A stretch of 64,000 nt of DNA, taken from positions 248,001-312,000 of the forward strand of contig CAVSNQ010000010.1 in the NCBI GenBank assembly GCA_963729365.1, written 5' to 3'. The notes under the pieces are model-generated. The model had not been told where the DNA came from. It was given only the letters and a program-made list of their open reading frames with translations, and did no database searches. This document shows, in pieces, positions 59,406 to 64,000 of the stretch (the first letter of the stretch is position 1; every line of letters begins with the position of its first letter). Source of the stretch: JASHPR01 sp963729365 (lineage in GTDB: Bacteria > Actinomycetota > Actinomycetes > Streptosporangiales > Streptosporangiaceae). The position numbers and the translations under genes were made by a program.

Positions 59406-60236
59406 TCATGGGGTGCCGGATCGCGCCGCGGTGGCCACTACCGCGGTGTAGCCCATCGTGAAGCTGCCCCCCAGCGCGTCGATGGCGGCGCCCAGGCCCG
59501 CCAGCAGTTCCTCCTGCTTGGCCGGCGCGAACTGGCTGAAGCCGCCGAAGGTCGGAACCACGTCCAGCCACTCGTCGCGGGTATAGGGCTGGTCCCAGTC
59601 GAATCGCCACTCCTCCGAGTCGCCGAACGCGCCCGCCTGCCGCATCCCGTCCGCCGCCTTCGCGCACATTACTGAGTACGCGTCCGGGCCGGCCATCTTC
59701 GCCAGGCTGAACGACGAGTCGGGCCGCACCCGGTGGTAGACCTCGGCGATGGCTTCATCGACGTCGACCGAGGGCCGGAACGAGTTCCAGAACAGCGCAA
59801 GCCGCCCGCCGGGCCGCAGTACCTGCGCCGCCTTGGCCGCTCCCGCGACCGGGTCCACCCAGTGCCAGGCCTGCCCGGCGATGGCCGCGTCGAATTCCCG
59901 GCCTGCGGGGTCCCAGTCTTCGAACTTCGCCACCTCGGCTTCGACCCCGAACCGCCGGGCCAGGCCGGCCATCCGCGCGTCGGGGTCGACCCCGAGCACC
60001 CGGCAGCCGGCCGCCTGGAACTGCCGGGCCGCTATGCCGGTCCCGCAGCCCACGTCCAGGACGACGGGCCCAGGGCTGGCGGCGACGATCGCCTGCACCA
60101 TGGCGGCGGGGTAGCCAGGCCGGGCCCGGTCGTAGCGTTCGGCGTCTGAGCCGAACGACTCCGCTACCTGCCGTGCCTGATGAGTTTCGGTTATTGATGA
60201 AGCTCGTTCTGGTTGGCCTTCTGGTTGCGCTGCCAC
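59406..60236 (-). CDS. Class I SAM-dependent methyltransferase
   Basis: 276 residues with the full SAM fold: ATVLDVGCGTGIAARQF-type motif I (VVLDVGCGTGIAARQFQAAG), VLGVDPDARMAGLARRFGVE, IAGQAWHWVDPVAGAAKAAQVLRPGGRLALFWN. The WHWVDP motif marks small-molecule or ubiquinone-like methyltransferases. GTG 60236. Substrate unknown. Confidence 0.88.
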   Translation of the reverse strand: MAAQPEGQPERASSITETHQARQVAESFGSDAERYDRARPGYPAAMVQAIVAASPGPVVLDVGCGTGIAARQFQAAGCRVLGVDPDARMAGLARRFGVEAEVAKFEDWDPAGREFDAAIAGQAWHWVDPVAGAAKAAQVLRPGGRLALFWNSFRPSVDVDEAIAEVYHRVRPDSSFSLAKMAGPDAYSVMCAKAADGMRQAGAFGDSEEWRFDWDQPYTRDEWLDVVPTFGGFSQFAPAKQEELLAGLGAAIDALGGSFTMGYTAVVATAARSGTP

Positions 60237-60335
60237 ATAACAACTGTCGCTTCCGAATGTCGCCGTAGCCGCTGGTTTCGCACGCGGCGTAGCGGAAGAG
60301 GAAGGCCAAGGGGTGCCGATGGCGGCCGGCTCCGG

Positions 60336-60758
60336 TCAGCCGGTCTCCACGAAGGTGACCTTGGCCAGCGGGCTGCGCTCCACCCACTCATCGAGGACGG
60401 CCTCCGGCCATGGACTGTCCGGGCCGTGGCGGCGGTTGAACTCCTCGACGAAGACGGCGAGGACGCGCCGGCGCTCGGCCGGGTCGACGATGACCGTGGC
60501 CGTCGCCGGCAGGTCGGCGACGAGGCCGTGCTTCAGGTGGAAGGTGAACTGCGGTCGGGCGGCCAGGTTGGCCAGCCAGTCGCGGGTCTTGGGTCCGGGG
60601 ATCCCGCTCAGGTAGATGTCGTCGCCCAACCGGTAGAAGGCGATCTCGATCCGCCGCGGCGCGCCGGACCGCCGGCCCGTGGTGGTGATGTCGATCGTGC
60701 GATCCTCGATCGTCGAGGAGGCATCGATGGCCAGCGCCTGGCGCACGTCCTGCCTCAT
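60336..60758 (-). CDS. Deazaflavin (F420)-dependent nitroreductase-family protein
   Basis: 140-residue split-beta-barrel: DITTTGRRSGAPRRIEIAFYRLGDDIYLSGIPG is the DUF385/deazaflavin-nitroreductase start, ANLAARPQFTFHLKHGLVADLPATATVIVD the core. Related to Ddn and FDORs that use F420H2. ATG 60758 lies 16 bases after the epimerase stop, so the two form a small operon. Confidence 0.85.
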   Translation of the reverse strand: MRQDVRQALAIDASSTIEDRTIDITTTGRRSGAPRRIEIAFYRLGDDIYLSGIPGPKTRDWLANLAARPQFTFHLKHGLVADLPATATVIVDPAERRRVLAVFVEEFNRRHGPDSPWPEAVLDEWVERSPLAKVTFVETG

Positions 60759-60774
60759 CGGGCGCCGCCGCCCG

Positions 60775-61698
60775 CTACGCCTGGCGGTAGTAGTGGTCCT
60801 GCTCGAGGTCCTCGAGCAGGCTGGGCCCGGTCGGCTCCCATCCGAGCAGTTCCCGTGTGATGGTGGCGGTGACGGGGCTGTCCAGGGCGACGAAGTGACC
60901 CAGGAAGCCGAAGTGTTCGCCCGCGTCGGCGGGGGCCACCGAGGCCGTCGGGATGTCGAGGTGGCGGCCCATCGCCTCGGCGATCTCCCGGAAGGGAACG
61001 CCCTCGTCGGCGACGGCGTGCAGGACCGAGCCGGCGGGAGCGGCTTCGACGGCCAGGCGCGCCAGGCGGGCGGCGTCGGAGCGGTGTACCGCGGGCCACC
61101 GGTTGGTGCCGTCTCCCACGTAGCCGGCCACACCCCGCTGGCGGGCGATGCCGACGAGGGTGGCCATGAACCCGTTGTCGCCGTCGCCGTGGACCGTCGG
61201 CGCGAAGCGCAAGACCGACGAGCGGACGCCGATGCCCCTCAGCGACAGGGTGAGCAGGGCGGTGGCCGCCCGGCGCCCGGCGGGGTTGGCCCGAACCTCG
61301 GGGCTCGCGACGAGCCCGTCGTTCTCGGTGGCCACCCGCCCGGCGGTCAGGCCGATCATGCCCGAGGCGAGCACCAAGGGCCGGTCGGAGTCGGCCAGGG
61401 CGGCGCCCATGGCCTCCACAGCCCGCCGGTCGGCGGCTCCGGCGGCGGCAAAGTTGCCGCCGAAGGCCACCTCGTGCTGGAAGGCCAGGTGGATGACCCC
61501 GTCGGAGTCGGCGGCCGCCTTGGCGAGCCCCTCGGGGTCGTCGAGGTCGCCCAACTGAACGGTGGCGCCGGCGGCTTCCAGCCGCTGTGCTGATGCGTCG
61601 GAGCGGGCCAGGCCGACCACCTCGTGGCCGGCGCCCAGGAGTTCGGGGACGACGGCCGAGCCGATCCAGCCCGATGCGCCGGTGACAAAGATTCTCAT
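60775..61698 (-). CDS. NAD(P)-dependent epimerase/extended SDR
   Basis: 307 residues. MRIFVTGASGWIGSAVVPEL is the cofactor motif; LVLASGMIGLTAGRV, WPAVHRSDAARLARLAVEAA and VALDSPVTATITRELLGWEPTGPSL mark an NmrA/epimerase-like SDR of the kind often placed beside TetR regulators. ATG 61698 follows GGAGG by about 7 bases. Divergent from the TetR gene; both share the operator at 61723-61771. Confidence 0.9.
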   Translation of the reverse strand: MRIFVTGASGWIGSAVVPELLGAGHEVVGLARSDASAQRLEAAGATVQLGDLDDPEGLAKAAADSDGVIHLAFQHEVAFGGNFAAAGAADRRAVEAMGAALADSDRPLVLASGMIGLTAGRVATENDGLVASPEVRANPAGRRAATALLTLSLRGIGVRSSVLRFAPTVHGDGDNGFMATLVGIARQRGVAGYVGDGTNRWPAVHRSDAARLARLAVEAAPAGSVLHAVADEGVPFREIAEAMGRHLDIPTASVAPADAGEHFGFLGHFVALDSPVTATITRELLGWEPTGPSLLEDLEQDHYYRQA

Positions 61699-61722
61699 GA
61701 TGGGCCTCCGGGAGAACACGTT

Positions 61723-61771
61723 GATGTCAGTAACTGTCATCAACTCTAAAGTGGATGTCAGTGACTGTCAA
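61723..61771. promoter_or_regulatory. Two direct 18-bp TetR operators
   Basis: GATGTCAGTAACTGTCAT (61723-61740) and GATGTCAGTGACTGTCAA (61754-61771) share TGTCAGTnACTGTCA, with 31-bp spacing (three helical turns). They sit between the divergent epimerase and TetR genes. The TetR gene 17 bases to the right probably represses both units. Confidence 0.65.
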
Positions 61772-61787
61772 CGTTAGGATCGAGGTC

Positions 61788-62357
61788 ATGGGTCGATGGC
61801 AGCCGGACAGTCGCGGGCGGCTGCAGGAAGCGGCTCTCACTCTGTACTCGGAGCGGGGATTCGACCAGACCACAGCCGCCCAGATCGCTGCCCGAGCCGG
61901 GCTGACCGAGCGCACCTTCTTCCGGCACTTCGCCGACAAGCGAGAAGTGCTGTTCGGCGGATCGGCCCTGCTCGAGGAGCGGATCGTGGCCGGCGTGGCC
62001 GGCGCGCCAGCAGCCGACGGCCCCCTCGACGCCGTTTCTCGTGGCCTCGACGCCGCCGCCACCATGCTCGGCCAGTTTCGCCGGGACCTGTCCCGCCAGC
62101 GCCAGGCCGTGATCGCCGCCAACCCCGAACTGCGCGAGCGCGAACTCGCCAAGCTGGCCGACTACGCCGCGGCAGTCGCCGCCGCCTTGCGCCAGCGAGG
62201 CGTGAGCGAGCCGCAGGCGACCTTGGCCGCCGAGGCAGGCATGACGGTGCTGCGCGTGGCCATCCAGCGGTGGGCCAGCGGGGACGACGGGCCGGACCTC
62301 GGCGCCATCATGCGCGACTCCGTCGCCGAACTGCGGACGGTGGCGGCCAGCGGCTGA
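61788..62357 (+). CDS. TetR/AcrR-family transcriptional regulator
   Basis: 189 residues. The helix-turn-helix is RLQEAALTLYSERGFDQTTAAQIAARAGLTERTFFRHFADKREVLF; the rest is a ligand-binding helical domain. A -10-like TAGGAT lies about 7 bases before ATG 61788, so the gene is probably leaderless. It likely controls the divergent epimerase and deazaflavin reductase genes. Confidence 0.9.
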   Translation: MGRWQPDSRGRLQEAALTLYSERGFDQTTAAQIAARAGLTERTFFRHFADKREVLFGGSALLEERIVAGVAGAPAADGPLDAVSRGLDAAATMLGQFRRDLSRQRQAVIAANPELRERELAKLADYAAAVAAALRQRGVSEPQATLAAEAGMTVLRVAIQRWASGDDGPDLGAIMRDSVAELRTVAASG

Positions 62358-62397
62358 GCCCACTTCACGAGGAGGCTGCGGCGGCGGCGCTGTCCGG

Positions 62398-63834
62398 TTA
62401 TCTTCCGGACGAGGCGGCGTGCCGCCCGGCACGACGGCCGAAGAATGACCCTTCTCCCAGCTGGGTGCCGCTGCTGTAGCCCTTGCCGTCCTGGGCGATG
62501 TTGGCGGCGCACGCGCCCGCCGCGTAGAGGCCCGCGATGACCGAGCCGTCGGCGCGCTGCACCTGGCCGTCGACCGTGCAGCGCAGCCCGCCCAGGGTGA
62601 AGCCGGCGTACATCGCCGTGCCGAGGGTGAGGTCGAAGGCGGCCCACGGGCCGGTGTCCTGCGGGGCCAGCCAGTCGGGGTGCTTATGGAACTCCGGATC
62701 CTCGCCGCGGGCCGCCGCCTTGTTATAGGCCGACAGCGTCGCGGCGAGCTTCCCGGCGGGGATGCGCAGCGCCGCCTCCATCTCGGCGATGGTCTCCCAG
62801 CCGTCGATGAACGGCACCAGCGGGAGTTCGGGCCGTTCCATGTGCACGCTGTCGACGATGAGGAACGCGACGCCGCCCGGCTGATCGAGCACGAATCCTG
62901 AGGTGCGGGCGTGGTAGCTGTCCTCGGCGACGAACCGCTGGCCGCCGGCGTTGACGATAATGCCCTTCACCAGCGAACCGGGCGGGTAGAACGGCGCGGT
63001 GAGGAACGCCTGGTCCATGTGCCGGGCCTCGCCCCCGGCGGACTCGCCTAGACGGATCGCCGTCCCGTCGTCGTAGCTCGTGCCGAGCACGAACAGCTTG
63101 GACGCGAGCTGCGGGACGTGCCGGGCGACCATTTCGGGGTTCATCACGAAGCCGCCCGTGGCCAGGATGACGGCACCGGCGCGGAGCAGGCCCGTTCCGT
63201 CCGGCGAGCGCCATCGTGCCCCGGTCACGATGCCGTCCTCGATCAGCAGGTCAGTGATCGCTGTCTCGTAGCGGACGGTGACACCCAGCTGGGCGGCCCG
63301 CTTGACGACCAGGTCGATCACCAGCTTCGCGCCCTGGGTGTCGCCGGGCACCGGGACCTTGTGGCCGCGGGGCGCGGGTACCGCGAGATCGCGGAATGGC
63401 CAGACCTTCTCATTTCCCGTGTACATCAGGCCCTGGGTCTGCGGCTGGATCACGGCCTTGTGCGGGTAGTAGCTGCGCTCGAACTCAAAGCCCAGGCTCT
63501 CCAGCCAGTCGCAGTGCGCGGCAGCGCCGTCGCAGTAGGCCCGGATCTTCTCCGGCTCGGGGTGCGGCGTTACCGCCATCAGGTACTTGTACATCTCCTC
63601 CGGACTATCGTCGTGCCCGGTGGCGCGCTGCACGACGGTCCCGCCGCCGAGGTAGAAGTGCCCGCCCGCCATCGCGGTGGTGCCCCCTGCGATGCCGGCG
63701 CGCTCCAGCACCACGACGCTCGCCCCGGACCCCGCGGCCTCGACTGCGGCGCAGCCACCCGCGATCCCGAACCCGGCGACGAGGACGTCGCATTCGGCGA
63801 CGGCCCGGTCCGGCAGCGCGTCATCCCCGGTCAT
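62398..63834 (-). CDS. FAD-dependent oxidoreductase (fumarate reductase/3-ketosteroid-dehydrogenase superfamily)
   Basis: 478 residues. VLVAGFGIAGGCAAVEAAGSGASVVVLERAG is the FAD motif, AGAVILATGGFVMNPEMVARHV the second Gly block, and GLYAAGACAANIAQDGKGYSSGTQLGEGSFFGRRAGRHAA the C-terminal FAD closure. This subgroup includes KstD-like 3-ketosteroid-1-dehydrogenases, and the KstR-type operator 131 bases before the start supports a steroid role, though the exact reaction is uncertain. ATG 63834. Confidence 0.85.
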   Translation of the reverse strand: MTGDDALPDRAVAECDVLVAGFGIAGGCAAVEAAGSGASVVVLERAGIAGGTTAMAGGHFYLGGGTVVQRATGHDDSPEEMYKYLMAVTPHPEPEKIRAYCDGAAAHCDWLESLGFEFERSYYPHKAVIQPQTQGLMYTGNEKVWPFRDLAVPAPRGHKVPVPGDTQGAKLVIDLVVKRAAQLGVTVRYETAITDLLIEDGIVTGARWRSPDGTGLLRAGAVILATGGFVMNPEMVARHVPQLASKLFVLGTSYDDGTAIRLGESAGGEARHMDQAFLTAPFYPPGSLVKGIIVNAGGQRFVAEDSYHARTSGFVLDQPGGVAFLIVDSVHMERPELPLVPFIDGWETIAEMEAALRIPAGKLAATLSAYNKAAARGEDPEFHKHPDWLAPQDTGPWAAFDLTLGTAMYAGFTLGGLRCTVDGQVQRADGSVIAGLYAAGACAANIAQDGKGYSSGTQLGEGSFFGRRAGRHAASSGR

Positions 63835-63964
63835 CGCAGTCCTGCCTGCACCGGGGCAACGCCTTAAACTCCTGGCCCATAGCGTCTCCTCAGCGAACGA
63901 CCACGAGGCCGCCGTAACGCGCGCGGCCGTAAGACAAGCGCCCGGACAGCTGTTCGGCCAACAC

Positions 63965-63978
63965 TAGAACACGTTCTA
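63965..63978 (+). promoter_or_regulatory. Perfect KstR-type operator
   Basis: TAGAACACGTTCTA matches TnnAACnnGTTnnA and is a palindrome apart from its central pair. It sits between the minus-strand flavoprotein (start 63834) and a rightward start codon at 63989, so it may serve both. Same motif type as at 5729. Confidence 0.65.
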
Positions 63979-63988
63979 TTCTGTTGCC

Positions 63989-64000
63989 ATGCGCAACCGG
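63989..64000 (+). CDS. Start of a rightward gene at the window edge
   Basis: ATG at 63989 gives MRNR before the sequence ends, 10 bases after the KstR-type operator. Too short to classify. The spacing fits an operator-controlled gene, perhaps part of the sterol regulon. Confidence 0.25.

Noticed and set aside
56997..59675. 892-codon plus-strand open frame opposite the LLM monooxygenase
   Set aside because: Same reason; it also runs through the CBM48 and zinc-ribbon genes in antisense.
61714..61727. KstR-like GAGAACACGTTGAT upstream of the epimerase
   Set aside because: The AAC-GTT core matches but both outer consensus bases fail, and the TetR operators explain the region better.
1..64000. 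tRNA, rRNA or CRISPR array
   Set aside because: I looked for tRNA TPsiC-like ends and spaced direct repeats and found none convincing; short GC-rich repeats are protein linkers or minisatellites.

Overview
The window is very GC-rich DNA from an actinomycete. The gene content points the same way: F420/deazaflavin and LLM flavoenzymes, an accessory SecA, OtsA, actinobacterial-type LexA and KstR boxes, many GTG starts and several apparently leaderless genes. A Streptosporangiales-like soil actinomycete is my best guess, but genus cannot be fixed from this sequence. No rRNA, tRNA or CRISPR array was seen.

Layout. 1-5540: accessory SecA2 (cut by the window edge), phosphoglucomutase, a LigD-like phosphoesterase-polymerase protein without ligase domain, and an amidohydrolase, all on the minus strand. 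5600-15970: short tandem repeats, a KstR-type operator and an SDR, a molbindin beside a dead molybdate-type ABC ATPase, a PQQ-type beta-propeller lipid-anchored or membrane protein with a possible coupled mini-ORF, an LLM enzyme, a MocR regulator divergent from an AhpD-like/isocitrate-lyase-like pair, an EEP-family membrane phosphodiesterase, signal peptidase I and a VOC protein. 15970-16950: no gene, but two LexA-like boxes. 16953-21818: a three-gene envelope cassette whose central protein carries a CHAP amidase, a GH73-type glucosaminidase and an uncharacterised C-terminal domain. 21850-31640: FAD monooxygenase, frameshifted trehalose-6-phosphate synthase, secreted sedolisin, NhaA-thioredoxin fusion, a polytopic membrane protein and a three-subunit nitrile hydratase/thiocyanate-hydrolase-type enzyme with split beta subunit.

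31970-39750: LysM lytic protein, MFS transporter, small stress-type proteins, DinB, SDR and an aminoglycoside-phosphotransferase-fold protein. 39800-47110 is an accessory, partly decayed stretch: an IS607-type element with an internal tnpA-tnpB deletion, a lone excisionase-like HTH fragment, a large SNF2 helicase, a methyltransferase pseudogene and a 326-bp inverted-repeat element with IS21-like sequence. 47111-50596 is a tight four-gene ABC transporter/two-component operon. 51000-56800 holds a frameshifted GNAT, an ICMT-like methyltransferase, a PHA-depolymerase-like hydrolase coupled to a dead acyl-CoA dehydrogenase, a ParA/small-partner pair with palindromic upstream repeats, an MscL with a C-terminal zinc ribbon, and a frameshifted RibD/DHFR-like gene. 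56970-64000: LLM monooxygenase, single-domain glycogen-binding protein, methyltransferase, a TetR-controlled epimerase/deazaflavin reductase pair, and a KstD-like flavoprotein with a perfect KstR-type operator at the window edge.

Several ordinary genes (otsA, GNAT, RibD-like, methyltransferase) are broken by apparent single-base indels. That may be true decay or assembly error in GC-rich runs, and it should be settled before reading biology into them.
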